Assembly (NCBI GenBank): GCA_947459425.1
Contig: CANHDJ010000013.1
Coordinates: forward strand, 1-64,000
Source: Ignavibacteria bacterium
GTDB taxonomy: Bacteria; Bacteroidota; Ignavibacteria; Kapaibacteriales; UBA4661
Direction: 5' to 3'
Length of the DNA: 64,000 nucleotides
Below are positions 17,295-26,609 of this stretch, one piece after another (positions within the stretch are counted from its first letter, which is position 1; each line of letters begins with the position of its first letter). The translations under genes and the position numbers were made by a program. The notes beneath the pieces were generated by a model. It ran no database searches and was not told the DNA's origin. It saw nothing but the letters and a program-made list of their open reading frames with translations.

Positions 17295-17493
17295 AATGCC
17301 TCTGTTCCAATCGGTGAAGATTCTTGAACCAACCAGTCTAGCCCAAAAGATACACAAACCTCGTGAGAGCAAAAAAGAAAATTTTCCTCAAACTGAGGGA
17401 ATAAAAATGGGAACAAACAGTTGTGCAAAATGCACAAGGCTTGTTCCCAAAAGAAGTCTGGCGTTTGCGAATCACGCTCGCCATCAAGAAAAT

Positions 17494-17688
17494 TTATGCA
17501 GTAGCGCTTTCGTCACCGACATTTACGGCACGACGACCATTGTAATAGCCGCACGACGGGCAAGCAGCGTGAGATAATTTCATTTCACCACAATTTGGGC
17601 ATTCTACCAGTGTCGAAGGAACGGCTTTATAGTGCGTACGGCGCTTTGCGCTGCGGGACTTTGAGTGTCTGCGTTTGGGATTTGGCAT
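17494..17688 (-). CDS. rpmF: Ribosomal protein bL32
   Basis: A 64-residue zinc-ribbon ribosomal protein with the basic N terminus PNPKRRHSKSRSAKRR and Cys pairs CPNC and CPSC, so the zinc-binding form. It lies 32 bases after the DUF177 gene, as is usual for this operon, and about 200 bases before plsX. Confidence 0.97.
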   Translation of the reverse strand: MPNPKRRHSKSRSAKRRTHYKAVPSTLVECPNCGEMKLSHAACPSCGYYNGRRAVNVGDESATA

Positions 17689-17720
17689 TGTTGTATCCTA
17701 AAAAAGTCAATGAATAAGAG

Positions 17721-18248
17721 TTATGATGTTGAGTCAAATTTGATAGATTGAAGCGCAGCCCAGCGTGGGTCAATGCCGCCTTCATTCGTTGTTTCGGGCT
17801 GATGTTCGGCAAATGCCGGAAAAATTTCAATAAATTCTTTCGTGCGATATTGCGGTGCGATGCGCCGCATCGGAAGACTAATTGCCAATTCCTGACGCAC
17901 TTCGTCGCTCAAATCTATGGTTGTATCATCCTCGCGGATGTAAAAAGGCGGTTCGGTGTCGGTTTTGTCGGCGTTTAGATTTGCCAGCATTGTGTTAGCA
18001 ATGTACTCAAGCGAAAATTCGGTTGTGACTGTTTCTTCGTATTCTTCGCCGGAAATATCGCAAATGAGACGAACAGGCGCTTGGGCGCCTACATCGAACA
18101 AATACCGCTTCCCGTGCTTGCGCAGCGTCCCCATGATGGAAATAGTCCCAACAAATTCTTCAAAAATGTAGGGGATTTCCGAACAGTCTGCCGACGCTTC
18201 CACAGGATATTTCCCGTCAACCAAGCCTTTGATAGAGATAATCAGCAT
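17721..18248 (-). CDS. DUF177 (YceD-like) family protein
   Basis: A 175-residue protein with the DUF177 core: RLICDISGEEYEETV near residue 70 and an acidic DTTIDLSDEVRQELAISLPM near 110, where the family usually ends in a Cys cluster. That cluster is not visible here. DUF177 genes commonly precede rpmF and are linked to 23S rRNA accumulation. First gene of the fatty acid operon; the start at 18248 is chosen to match the family start MLIISIKGL. Confidence 0.85.
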   Translation of the reverse strand: MLIISIKGLVDGKYPVEASADCSEIPYIFEEFVGTISIMGTLRKHGKRYLFDVGAQAPVRLICDISGEEYEETVTTEFSLEYIANTMLANLNADKTDTEPPFYIREDDTTIDLSDEVRQELAISLPMRRIAPQYRTKEFIEIFPAFAEHQPETTNEGGIDPRWAALQSIKFDSTS

Positions 18249-18312
18249 AACGGTTTGAGGATTTTGTCCTGACAACGATAAAAACGATAGAGTTTTTGAA
18301 CGATAAAGACTT

Positions 18313-18320
18313 CAAATATA
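18313..18320 (-). promoter_or_regulatory. Putative -7 element (TATATTTG) for the DUF177-rpmF-plsX-fab operon
   Basis: On the minus strand TATATTTG matches the Bacteroidota TAnnTTTG element, about 65 bases ahead of the DUF177 start. A T-rich block lies about 20 bases upstream where the -33 element should be. Confidence 0.45.
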
Positions 18321-18413
18321 TGCTTTTTGATTTTGCTAAAAAAGAAAAATATTGTTTGGATGGGGAAATTTTCCAGAATCACAGCAACAAAAACAACGCG
18401 ACCGCACAAATGC

Positions 18414-18986
18414 TTACCGCCCCGCATGAAAACGCGCCGTAAGTTCGGCAACGCGCCGTCCAAGAAAATATGCCGTATCAAGATCGCCTTGTGGAGGAGT
18501 AACCTCCGGGCTGTCATTGACCGAACGCGCCATTGCGCCAAGATAGCTCCCCAAACGATTCAGTGCCTCCGGGCTGCTTTCGCCTTCGGGACTGTCGAAG
18601 GGCTTCAAACCAAGGCTTATCCAAATCATCCCATGCTGTGCCGCAAAGCCCGCTAACTGCTGTAAAACAGCGAGTTTGTCGCCATTAAAACTCCCCGATG
18701 TGGTGAATCCGGCAGCGATTTTATCTTTCCATTGGTGTTTCAGCCAAAGTTTACCGCTTTTGTCCATAAATTCCTTGAATCCCGCCGTAACAGCTCCCAT
18801 GTAGGTTGGCGAACCAAAAATCATCGCATCGCTCGCATTGAGAATATCCCATGCTGTATCCGCATCTTCGGCGGGAATGAGGTGAACGGTCGTTTCGGCA
18901 AGGCTTCGTGCGCCATCGGCAACCGATTCGGCAAGTTTGCGGGTGTGTCCGAATCCGCTATGGTAAACAACGGCAAGAGTAATCAT
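18414..18986 (-). CDS. Flavodoxin / NAD(P)H-dependent FMN reductase family protein (WrbA-like)
   Basis: A 190-residue flavodoxin-fold protein. It begins ITLAVVYHSGFGHTRKLA, the FMN phosphate loop, and has GSPTYMGAV near residue 58 and TTSGSFNGDK near 95. It likely binds FMN and carries out quinone or flavin reduction. The first strand and loop are typical of WrbA/flavodoxin, but the subgroup is not settled. It is transcribed alone on the minus strand. Confidence 0.85.
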   Translation of the reverse strand: MITLAVVYHSGFGHTRKLAESVADGARSLAETTVHLIPAEDADTAWDILNASDAMIFGSPTYMGAVTAGFKEFMDKSGKLWLKHQWKDKIAAGFTTSGSFNGDKLAVLQQLAGFAAQHGMIWISLGLKPFDSPEGESSPEALNRLGSYLGAMARSVNDSPEVTPPQGDLDTAYFLGRRVAELTARFHAGR

Positions 18987-19107
18987 AATTCGTCGTGTGG
19001 AATGAGAATGAAGTGTTGGTGGTGAGCGCTTTCGGCGTGGTCTGCCATCGCTCCGCGCATCGTTCTTCCACTATGACGTGATTATCCTGTGTTAATTTTG
19101 CCCGCGC

Positions 19108-20853
19108 TTAAAAATCCTCCACACGAATCGTAATTCCAACAAAATGCGGGGAAAACCTTGTCCGCACCTGCATCGCCTCAATAGCCGTAAAACGATAAAC
19201 CCACTGCACATTTACATTGCGAATAATCTCCCAACCGCCCGAAAGCGTTAGCGTAAAGCGGTCTTCGCGGTCTCCTTCGAGAAAAATGACCGATGTGCGG
19301 TCGGTGTAATCAAACGTTGCCGTGTCACGCCGAGGGCTGTAGACCACATCACCGCCGTAATTCTCCAGCAACTTGCCTTGCGCATCGTAGGTGTTGCGCC
19401 CATGTCGGCGATAAGCGGCGGTAAGCGCCAATGGATAACGCCCGCCCCAGAACCAACGAATTTGCGCCTTGATTTCATCGGCATTCGGGGGAAGATTGCC
19501 CGTAAGCAGAATTCCATCTTGCGTCATGGCATTTTGGCGGTCGAAGTGCGTGTAGGTGTAGGGCGTGACCATTGCGTATTCCAGCGTGGCATCAAACGGG
19601 AGAGCGCTTGGGGACAGCATAATTCCCAAATTCCACGCGATTTTATTTTGCCACCAAAATCGCCCTGCACTGTCTTTGCCAAGTTTTCCAAATTCAATGT
19701 CGTCCAGCATAAAATTTCCTTTGAACTGCACACCCGGAAACGGGCGCACCGTCGCATCAACGCCAAGAGCGCCGTTATCGCGGTCACGGAGGTTATCGCT
19801 TGCGCCTTTGAGAAACGTGAACGGAGTCATATACGCAAGCTCCATAGCACGATTGCTGTACACGATGGACTCCCACACGCCGATCTCGCCCCACCCGCTT
19901 CGGAATGCTGCGCGGTGGAACGCCATAAATTTCGGCGGCACAAATGTACCCGCACCTCTTGCACGCGGATTGATATTGCCTCGCGTGTCAAACGGCTCGG
20001 CAAGGAGGCTGAAATGTACAAAGCGGTACTCAAAGCCCGCTTCTGATGCGGGATTATTTGCCGGAAAACGAGCGCCGAGCATGAACGCATCCGCAGCAAT
20101 GCTATTGTCCGACATGATGCCCCGCGTCAGATACCCCGACCCAATAAGCCGCGTTTCGCGCCCCACACCCGCATAAAACCAGCGATTGTCGTATCGGACG
20201 TGTGATTCGGAGAAATTGACAAACCCCGCATTGTAAAGCCGAAGCGTAGGATTTTTCCAGAGTTGCGGGTCTTGCTTCAAAAACGTCGTATCGCCCACAA
20301 ATACGCCCGTACTCGTGCCTTGCAAGAGAAATCCGACAGCGCTATCAATCGTGCCGCCGATGCGCCCGCCATAGGTTGCAAGCAGAGCGCGGTCTCCGCT
20401 ACCAAAATTTGTTCGCACCTCCGCAGACAAAAGTGGCGTAATACCCACCGTCACTCCGGGCGACGTATAAAACAGGAGAAATTTTTCGTCCTGCGAAAAC
20501 AAGCGCGGTGAGAATAGCGTGGTAGAATCGCTCGGCGACGGCAGAACGATAGCGCGGGGCGCAGCAATAATGCGAAATTCCCGCTCGAAATTCCCAAGCA
20601 TATTTTTCTCGGATTCTGAAAGGAGCGTGTCACGGCGGCGCATGATTTCAAGCGCAGCAATGATTTCTTTTCGCTGGAGCGGTAGCGTCGTAGAAGAGAA
20701 ATTCGAGAAAATGCCCCGCGCTTCGCTGTGCATGAGGAAATCATAGATGGGATGCGCCACAGGAACGTGTTCGACCTGCGCAAAAAGACGCGAGTAAGAA
20801 TACGCAACAAAGCAACAACACAGCGCAAGACGAGGAAACAAGCGGTATTTCAT
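19108..20853 (-). CDS. Capsule assembly Wzi-like outer membrane beta-barrel protein
   Basis: A 581-residue exported protein. A signal peptide from the start at 20853 is followed by a helical stretch and then about 400 residues of alternating aromatic strands (RWFYAGVGRETRLIGSG, FEYRFVHFSLLAEP, RAAFRSGWGEIGVWES) as in Wzi-family barrels. Wzi holds capsule polysaccharide at the outer membrane. No capsule genes are in the window, so the exact ligand is unknown. The final residues fit a beta-barrel C terminus (VGITIRVEDF, Phe last). Confidence 0.75.
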   Translation of the reverse strand: MKYRLFPRLALCCCFVAYSYSRLFAQVEHVPVAHPIYDFLMHSEARGIFSNFSSTTLPLQRKEIIAALEIMRRRDTLLSESEKNMLGNFEREFRIIAAPRAIVLPSPSDSTTLFSPRLFSQDEKFLLFYTSPGVTVGITPLLSAEVRTNFGSGDRALLATYGGRIGGTIDSAVGFLLQGTSTGVFVGDTTFLKQDPQLWKNPTLRLYNAGFVNFSESHVRYDNRWFYAGVGRETRLIGSGYLTRGIMSDNSIAADAFMLGARFPANNPASEAGFEYRFVHFSLLAEPFDTRGNINPRARGAGTFVPPKFMAFHRAAFRSGWGEIGVWESIVYSNRAMELAYMTPFTFLKGASDNLRDRDNGALGVDATVRPFPGVQFKGNFMLDDIEFGKLGKDSAGRFWWQNKIAWNLGIMLSPSALPFDATLEYAMVTPYTYTHFDRQNAMTQDGILLTGNLPPNADEIKAQIRWFWGGRYPLALTAAYRRHGRNTYDAQGKLLENYGGDVVYSPRRDTATFDYTDRTSVIFLEGDREDRFTLTLSGGWEIIRNVNVQWVYRFTAIEAMQVRTRFSPHFVGITIRVEDF

Positions 20854-20918
20854 CGGAGCAGTAAAAAGTGAAAAAAGCAAAAAGCGGTACATAATCGGGT
20901 AAATAAATACGGCGCTTC

Positions 20919-22583
20919 TCATTTCCGAAACTGTGCTGTTTTCCAAGCCGCAAAAAAGTGTTTAACGCTATTGCGCTGATATTTTCCTGTCGAAGTAACA
21001 GGAAGAGCATCCGCAAAGACGACCACTTTCGGCGCTTTGCCGAAGGGCATAGCAGCGAGACAATGCTCCAAAATGTCTTCTTTGCTGGTGTCGGGGGACT
21101 CAGGAATGACGAGCGCACCAACCTCTTCGCCGTAAAAATCGTTTTCAAATCCTACACAAATCCCGGCTTTCACGCCCGGCGCACGGGCAAGAACTTCATC
21201 AATTTCCAAGGGCGCAAGGTTCACGCCGCCTCGTATAATCAGCTCTTTGAGCCGTCCGGTAATAAAAAAATATTCTCTGCCGTTGGCATCGCGGTCGAAA
21301 AATCCCTCGTCGCCGCTCCGGAACCAGCCGTAGGCAAATGTTTTCTCATTTGCTTCGGGGTTCTGGAAATACTCTCGCATCACATTTGCTCCGCGAATGA
21401 CGATTTCACCACGTTCCATTGCACCAAGCGCCATGCCGTGTTCGTCATGGATTGCCATGTCGTTGGCAGCAATCGCCACGCCGATACTGGGAAATCCATA
21501 ATCTTGCATCCAGTGGCGATGCGCCTCCGCACTTAGGTCTATCGGCAAATAGCACGAATAACACGTCGTTTCCGAAAGTCCGTAACCATGCAAAATTCTC
21601 ACGCCAAAGGTCGTCTCGAACTGCTCTGCAAGCGAGCAGGTAAGCGGTCCCGCACCACAAATACAATACCGCAACGTCTCCGGCACCGCTTGGAGAGGAG
21701 CGATTTTGTTTGCCTCCAAAAGAAAGGCGAGAAGCGTCGGCACAACCGACACGATATGCACACCTTCGGCTTGAATACGGCGAAAAAAATACTCAGTCTG
21801 AAATTTTCGCTGCAAAACTGTTGTCGCACCAGTAAGCATAGGGGTTGTGTGAGTGACGATTGTACCGTTGACGTGATGCACAGGCAGCACGCACATCATC
21901 ACGGTCTCCGTATTGATGCCGTGCCATGCGGCAATCGCTTCCGAATCTGCGAGAATATTGCGCTGCGTCAGCACAACGCCCTTTGGATGTCCCGTCGTAC
22001 CGCTTGTGTACACAATAAAGCACTCATCATCAAGTTGCGAAGCGCTTCTGTCGGGAATGTACGGTGGCAATGCTTTAGCCTGGCGATGCAGACCGCCTTC
22101 GGTCGCCGTGTCATCAAAAACCCTCACCAACGCTGTTTCGGCAGGCATAAGCCCCAACATTCTTTCACGATACTCCTCGCGGCAAAAGAGCATTTTTGCT
22201 TGAGAATTGGCAAGGATATAGCGCAAACGCTCGTCATCTTCGCTCATATTCAGTGGCACGACGCATAAACCCAGAAGCCATGCGGCAAAGTATTGTGCGA
22301 TGGTATCGGGATGATTGTGGGCAGCAGTCGCAATGCGGTCTCCGGGTTGCAATCCCAACGAGCGCATCAATGCTGCTACCGTGCGCACCAGATGAATAAA
22401 CTCCCCATAGCGCTGTTGTGTGCGATTATTTGCTTCGTCGTAGAAGACAATGAAGGTTTTCTCAGCGTTCACGCGCTCCTGGTATGCGAGAAGTTCGGCA
22501 ATGGAGCGGTATGGCAGCGTGTAGGATTCCGGCGGAATATTGCGCACGGTCTGGGCGGCGTGGATTTTTTCGGCAAGTGTCAT
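20919..22583 (-). CDS. Acyl/aryl-CoA ligase-like adenylate-forming enzyme
   Basis: A 554-residue ANL enzyme that activates a carboxylic acid as an acyl-AMP and probably transfers it to CoA. It has the P-loop YTSGTTGHPKGV near residue 188, GYGLSETT near 335, GWFRSGDEGFFD near 430, GRLKELIIRGG near 455 and a catalytic Lys in TSTGKYQR near 535. The substrate is not readable from motifs; the relatives I know include medium and long-chain fatty acid and aryl acid ligases. It lies 65 bases upstream of the Wzi-like gene on the same strand. Confidence 0.85.
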   Translation of the reverse strand: MTLAEKIHAAQTVRNIPPESYTLPYRSIAELLAYQERVNAEKTFIVFYDEANNRTQQRYGEFIHLVRTVAALMRSLGLQPGDRIATAAHNHPDTIAQYFAAWLLGLCVVPLNMSEDDERLRYILANSQAKMLFCREEYRERMLGLMPAETALVRVFDDTATEGGLHRQAKALPPYIPDRSASQLDDECFIVYTSGTTGHPKGVVLTQRNILADSEAIAAWHGINTETVMMCVLPVHHVNGTIVTHTTPMLTGATTVLQRKFQTEYFFRRIQAEGVHIVSVVPTLLAFLLEANKIAPLQAVPETLRYCICGAGPLTCSLAEQFETTFGVRILHGYGLSETTCYSCYLPIDLSAEAHRHWMQDYGFPSIGVAIAANDMAIHDEHGMALGAMERGEIVIRGANVMREYFQNPEANEKTFAYGWFRSGDEGFFDRDANGREYFFITGRLKELIIRGGVNLAPLEIDEVLARAPGVKAGICVGFENDFYGEEVGALVIPESPDTSKEDILEHCLAAMPFGKAPKVVVFADALPVTSTGKYQRNSVKHFFAAWKTAQFRK

Positions 22584-22623
22584 AGAAGTTTATGGGAAGG
22601 AATACATCAGGTAGAATCAGGCT

Positions 22624-22665
22624 AAAAACAAAAGATGTAGCCTACCAACAACGATAGACTACATC
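22624..22665 (-). terminator. Terminator of the PrsW gene
   Basis: On the minus strand GATGTAGTCTA pairs with TAGGCTACATC (one G-U pair), followed by TTTTGTTTTT. It sits about 20 bases beyond the PrsW stop codon. Confidence 0.75.
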
Positions 22666-22687
22666 CCAGAAATGTTTCTAGATAAAT

Positions 22688-23653
22688 TTACGAGCCAGGC
22701 AAAGGTGGCAGTGATTTGATTTTCTGCCGAAGTGCTGCAAGAATCCTATTTGAGCGCTCAATTTGGTGCGGTGTACGCAATTGACGATTTGTCATGCGTT
22801 CAAAAGCAATTTGCGAGCATATCAGCGCAACCATGTATTCATCGGCAGTTTCGTGGTCGCGGAAGGGCAGTTCAATGTATGCTTCGGGGATATTACCTGC
22901 TTTTGCCTCTTCGGAAAGTTCCTCGCGGATGAAGATATGCTCGTACTTCATTGACCGAGCAAAAGCATAACACATTGCGCCAAAAGCAACGCTAAGAATA
23001 ATAAAACCGAAGGTGTCTAATCCATAGGAAGTTGAGAAAATAAAGTAGTTCCAGCCCATGTGAAGCAGAATTGCCGGAACAATGCCGTAAAAGACCAAAT
23101 GTCTGGGAATATCGCCATATTTGAAGCGCCCATAACCAAGAAAGGCTGCAAATACTGCCGAAGAGAGTGCATGCATAATTGCCGAGAAAAACGTGCGATA
23201 GATAACAAGCTGTACCCAGCCTTCTTCCGCCATAGCATTTTGGATAAAATAGACGAGGTTTTCCGATGCGGCAAAACCAAAACCAACCGCCGAACCATAC
23301 ACAATCCCGTCGGTAACGTTATTAAATTCTCGCACACCAACACTGATGCCAAAAACGGACGACTTTAGTAATTCCTCAAGAATCGGACCAATCACCGCAA
23401 CAGCCAGAACAAGTAAAACCGCCTTTTCTTTGGTGGCGGTTTGCAGTGTCAGCCCCGTAACACCAAGCCATTCCATTACTTGCCCGTTCATAAGCGCCGC
23501 ACCGCTCACTGCTATCAGCGCTCCCCAGAGAAAGTGAAACGATAATAGCCACAAGGGTTCCGGGTCGTATTTATCCAAACGGCGCACAACGTAGAGAAAT
23601 AGCAACATTGGAATAATTGCGAACGGAAAGGCAAGAAGAACTTTCAGCCCCAT
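22688..23653 (-). CDS. PrsW-family glutamic-type intramembrane protease
   Basis: A 321-residue multi-pass membrane protein. The active-site signature of PrsW is present: PILEELLKS near residue 90, ASENLVYF near 130, IMHALSSAVF near 163 and LLHMGWNYF near 200. PrsW cuts membrane-anchored anti-sigma factors in Bacillus. Here an anti-sigma-like membrane protein is encoded about 18 kb away, but no link is shown. A soluble tail of about 90 residues ends the protein. Confidence 0.87.
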   Translation of the reverse strand: MGLKVLLAFPFAIIPMLLFLYVVRRLDKYDPEPLWLLSFHFLWGALIAVSGAALMNGQVMEWLGVTGLTLQTATKEKAVLLVLAVAVIGPILEELLKSSVFGISVGVREFNNVTDGIVYGSAVGFGFAASENLVYFIQNAMAEEGWVQLVIYRTFFSAIMHALSSAVFAAFLGYGRFKYGDIPRHLVFYGIVPAILLHMGWNYFIFSTSYGLDTFGFIILSVAFGAMCYAFARSMKYEHIFIREELSEEAKAGNIPEAYIELPFRDHETADEYMVALICSQIAFERMTNRQLRTPHQIERSNRILAALRQKIKSLPPLPGS

Positions 23654-23719
23654 ATCGCACCGCCTTTGTTTGATAACGTGTTGATAAAAGAGAATTTAAG
23701 GCAATATCAAAACGACAGA

Positions 23720-24130
23720 TTAGGTTTCCACAACTTTGGTCGAAATACCAGCAAAATAGCCAGCCGCAGCCCTTCCAATAACGTAAACATTAATATTAAC
23801 AAGCCCAACGCGATAAACCGAAATTTCTTCGAGAAGATCATCCAGCGTATCGTAGAGATGCTCAAAGCGCTTGGCAGTAGCTATTTCGCTATCGTCGAAC
23901 CACTCTTCTCGGCGTGTGACTGGCTCAAAAAAATCTTTTGCTTCCATTCCGTCCACAGGAGTATTGCGGTCATGCCGTGTGGCAATAAGCAACTTATCAA
24001 TCGAAAAATCGCGCATGGTCTCCCACGCAAACGGGATAAGCGGCGCGTCGGTTTCGCTTGGATAGAGCAGTCCTTCGGCAGCAACGCTCAGTTGATTTAA
24101 AAGCGCTTCGGGTGGAATATTCATCCTCAT
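23720..24130 (-). CDS. Nuclease A inhibitor-like (NuiA) family protein
   Basis: A 136-residue acidic protein with the NuiA-family pattern: LLYPSETDAPLIPFAWE near residue 20, AKDFFEPVTRREEWFDD near 63 and a C-terminal VYRVGLVNINVYVIGR ending KVVET. NuiA binds and blocks the DNA/RNA non-specific nuclease NucA in Anabaena. No NucA-like gene is seen here, so it may be a stand-alone family member. The start is either 24130 or 24124. Confidence 0.8.
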   Translation of the reverse strand: MRMNIPPEALLNQLSVAAEGLLYPSETDAPLIPFAWETMRDFSIDKLLIATRHDRNTPVDGMEAKDFFEPVTRREEWFDDSEIATAKRFEHLYDTLDDLLEEISVYRVGLVNINVYVIGRAAAGYFAGISTKVVET

Positions 24131-24211
24131 AATTTTTCTCGCAACATCAAAAAAATCTGCAAGTATTTGCTTCGTTTGTGCGGCTGGTACCCACAAAACT
24201 CTTCAAGCAAG

Positions 24212-24664
24212 TTAATCAGAAATTTTCAAAAGTTCCACATCAAAAATCAATGTTGCATTCGGCGGAATTGCACCCGCGATACCACGCGGTCCGTAGGCAA
24301 GATTGCTGGGAATAATCAAACGGCGTTTTCCGCCCGTTTTCATCGTCGCTACGCCTTCGTCCCAGCCTTCAATTACTTGCCCTACGCCAAGTTTGAAGGT
24401 AAAAGGTTCATCGCGGTCAACCGAAGAATCGAACTTTATGCCATTTTCAAGAACACCCGTATAATGGACGGTGACGCGCTGTCCGCGATTCGGGCTTGCG
24501 CCTGTGCCTTCGTGAATCTCTGCGTATTGCAGTCCTGATGCGGTTTTCGTGGTATCCATAAACTGAACCTTTTCGAGTTTTGCGATGTCGCGCACGGGCT
24601 TCCGACAGGAAACCAAAACGCTCAAAGCGGTGAGGAAAAATATGAAAATACTATGTTTAAGCAT
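24212..24664 (-). CDS. FKBP-type peptidyl-prolyl cis-trans isomerase, lipoprotein
   Basis: 150 residues. The signal ends with ALSVLVSCRKP, a lipobox-like site. The FKBP domain (about 40-150) has GQRVTVHYTGVLENG, FKLGVGQVIEGWDEGV, LIIPSNLAYG and IPPNATLIFDVELL. It should speed prolyl isomerisation of envelope proteins. The start at 24664 gives the proper signal peptide. It lies about 80 bases before the NuiA-like gene. Confidence 0.93.
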   Translation of the reverse strand: MLKHSIFIFFLTALSVLVSCRKPVRDIAKLEKVQFMDTTKTASGLQYAEIHEGTGASPNRGQRVTVHYTGVLENGIKFDSSVDRDEPFTFKLGVGQVIEGWDEGVATMKTGGKRRLIIPSNLAYGPRGIAGAIPPNATLIFDVELLKISD

Positions 24665-24815
24665 GGTTATAGCGAAAAATAGGAGTGCGAAGCAAGTTCG
24701 CATAAAGGGAAAGGGAGCAATGAACTGCGTACATCATTGATGCACACAAGCAACGAAGGGGCGAACTGTACTCGCACTCCTGTTTGGACGGAGCGTCTGC
24801 GCGTCAAGGGCGAAG

Positions 24816-26438
24816 CTAAATTTTGCCCTGATGCGCCAAAGATGCACCAATAAAATGAACAAAAAGCGGATGCCCACCAACGGCGACGGACTTAAATTCG
24901 GGGTGGAATTGACAGCCCACAAACCAAGGATGGTTCGGCAGTTCAATCATTTCCACCAGCCGCGCATCAGGCGAAACACCGCTAATAACCAAGCCGTTCG
25001 ATTCTAATTCTTCGCGGAACTCGTTGTTAAATTCGTAACGATGGCGGTGGCGTTCGCGGATAATTTGCGATTTGTAGGATTCAAACGCCTTTGTGCCTTC
25101 TTTCAGAACGCAAGGATACGAGCCAAGACGCATCGTTCCGCCTTTGTTTGTTACACCGCGCTGGTCGGGCATGAGGTCAATAACATTATTTTTTACTTTT
25201 TTAAATTCACCGGAATTTGCATTGGTGAGACCGCAGACATTGCGGGCAAACTCTATGACGGCACATTGCATTCCCAAACAAATCCCGAAAAAGGGGATGC
25301 CGTTTTCGCGGACGTGCTGAATTGCCCAAATTTTTCCTTCAATGCCCCGCGAACCAAAACCGGGCGCAACGATGATTCCATGCGTGTCCGCAAGTGCTGT
25401 GGCGGCTTCTTCATGCGAGGTGATTTTTTCAGAGTCAATGTATTTGACGTGAACACGAGTATTGTTCACGGCTCCGGCATGAGAAAGTGCTTCTAAAATG
25501 CTTTTATAGGCATCTTGCAGTTGAACATATTTCCCGACAAAGCCGATGGTTACTTGATTCTTAGGCTTTTTGATCCGTTGTACAAATTTTGACCATTCTG
25601 TTAGCGTTGGCTTGGAGGTGCGTTGAATATTGAGTTTGCGCACGACGGCATCATCTAATTTTGCTTTGGCGTAGAGTATTGGGACTTCGTAAATCGTTTC
25701 TGCATCAAGCGCTAGGACAACAGAGTCTTCCTCGACGTTACAAAAGAGCGCAATCTTGTTTTTTACGTCTTTTTCCAATTCTTCCTCGCACCGACAGACC
25801 AGAATATCGGGCTGTATGCCGTATTCCATCAGCATTCGCACGGAGTGTTGCGTGGGCTTGGTCTTGACTTCGCCCGCTGCTTTGATGAAGGGGACGTAGG
25901 TGAGATGAATAAAGAGCGCATTCGTGCGACCAAGTTCCAAACCAAGTTGCCGTGCGGCTTCCAGAAACGGCATGGATTCAATATCGCCCACTGTGCCGCC
26001 GAGTTCGATAAGCACAACGTCGAATTTTTTATCGTAAGTCGTCATACGGCGCTTGATTTCATCGGTGATATGCGGCACAACTTGGACAGTTTTGCCCAAA
26101 TATTTCCCTTGCCGCTCGCGCTGAATCACCTCGAAATAAATCTGCCCCGTGCTGACGCTGTTTTGGCGAGTGACAGGCGCTTGGACAAAGCGCTCGTAAT
26201 GCCCTAAATCAAGGTCGGTTTCTGCGCCGTCGTCGGTGACATAGACCTCGCCGTGCTGGTACGGGTTCATCGTTCCTGGGTCAACATTGATATAGGGGTC
26301 AAACTTCATTATCGTTACCGACAACCCTCGCTCTTTGAGCAAAAGCCCCAGCGATGCCGATGTAATGCCCTTTCCGAGTGAGGAAAGAACGCCGCCGGTG
26401 ATAAAAATATATTTGGTCTTTTTTGCTTTTGCCGCCAT
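24816..26438 (-). CDS. pyrG: CTP synthase (glutamine hydrolysing)
   Basis: A 540-residue enzyme that converts UTP to CTP. The N-terminal synthase part starts [17 protein letters not shown] and includes [14 protein letters not shown] and [12 protein letters not shown]. The C-terminal class I glutamine amidotransferase has the nucleophile Cys in [11 protein letters not shown] (near residue 385) and His/Glu in the final FHPEFKS. The start at 26438 follows the family. The length is usual. Confidence 0.97.
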   Translation of the reverse strand: MAAKAKKTKYIFITGGVLSSLGKGITSASLGLLLKERGLSVTIMKFDPYINVDPGTMNPYQHGEVYVTDDGAETDLDLGHYERFVQAPVTRQNSVSTGQIYFEVIQRERQGKYLGKTVQVVPHITDEIKRRMTTYDKKFDVVLIELGGTVGDIESMPFLEAARQLGLELGRTNALFIHLTYVPFIKAAGEVKTKPTQHSVRMLMEYGIQPDILVCRCEEELEKDVKNKIALFCNVEEDSVVLALDAETIYEVPILYAKAKLDDAVVRKLNIQRTSKPTLTEWSKFVQRIKKPKNQVTIGFVGKYVQLQDAYKSILEALSHAGAVNNTRVHVKYIDSEKITSHEEAATALADTHGIIVAPGFGSRGIEGKIWAIQHVRENGIPFFGICLGMQCAVIEFARNVCGLTNANSGEFKKVKNNVIDLMPDQRGVTNKGGTMRLGSYPCVLKEGTKAFESYKSQIIRERHRHRYEFNNEFREELESNGLVISGVSPDARLVEMIELPNHPWFVGCQFHPEFKSVAVGGHPLFVHFIGASLAHQGKI

Positions 26439-26609
26439 GATGATAGTTCCCTTGTGTGGTATTCGGGTGCAACAAGAATCGAAACACAAAGGCACAAACA
26501 TAGTAAAAATTTCCTAAAAAATCGTATTTTTCCGTGCCGGAGCGATAAAGTCCCGAAGGTATCGCATTTGCGCCCTTCACCCCTTCCACACTTATTTCCC
26601 CTATCGTGC

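Noticed and set aside
24704-24815. Gap between FKBP and pyrG genes considered for a terminator or leader
   Set aside because: No convincing stem or T-run for either gene.
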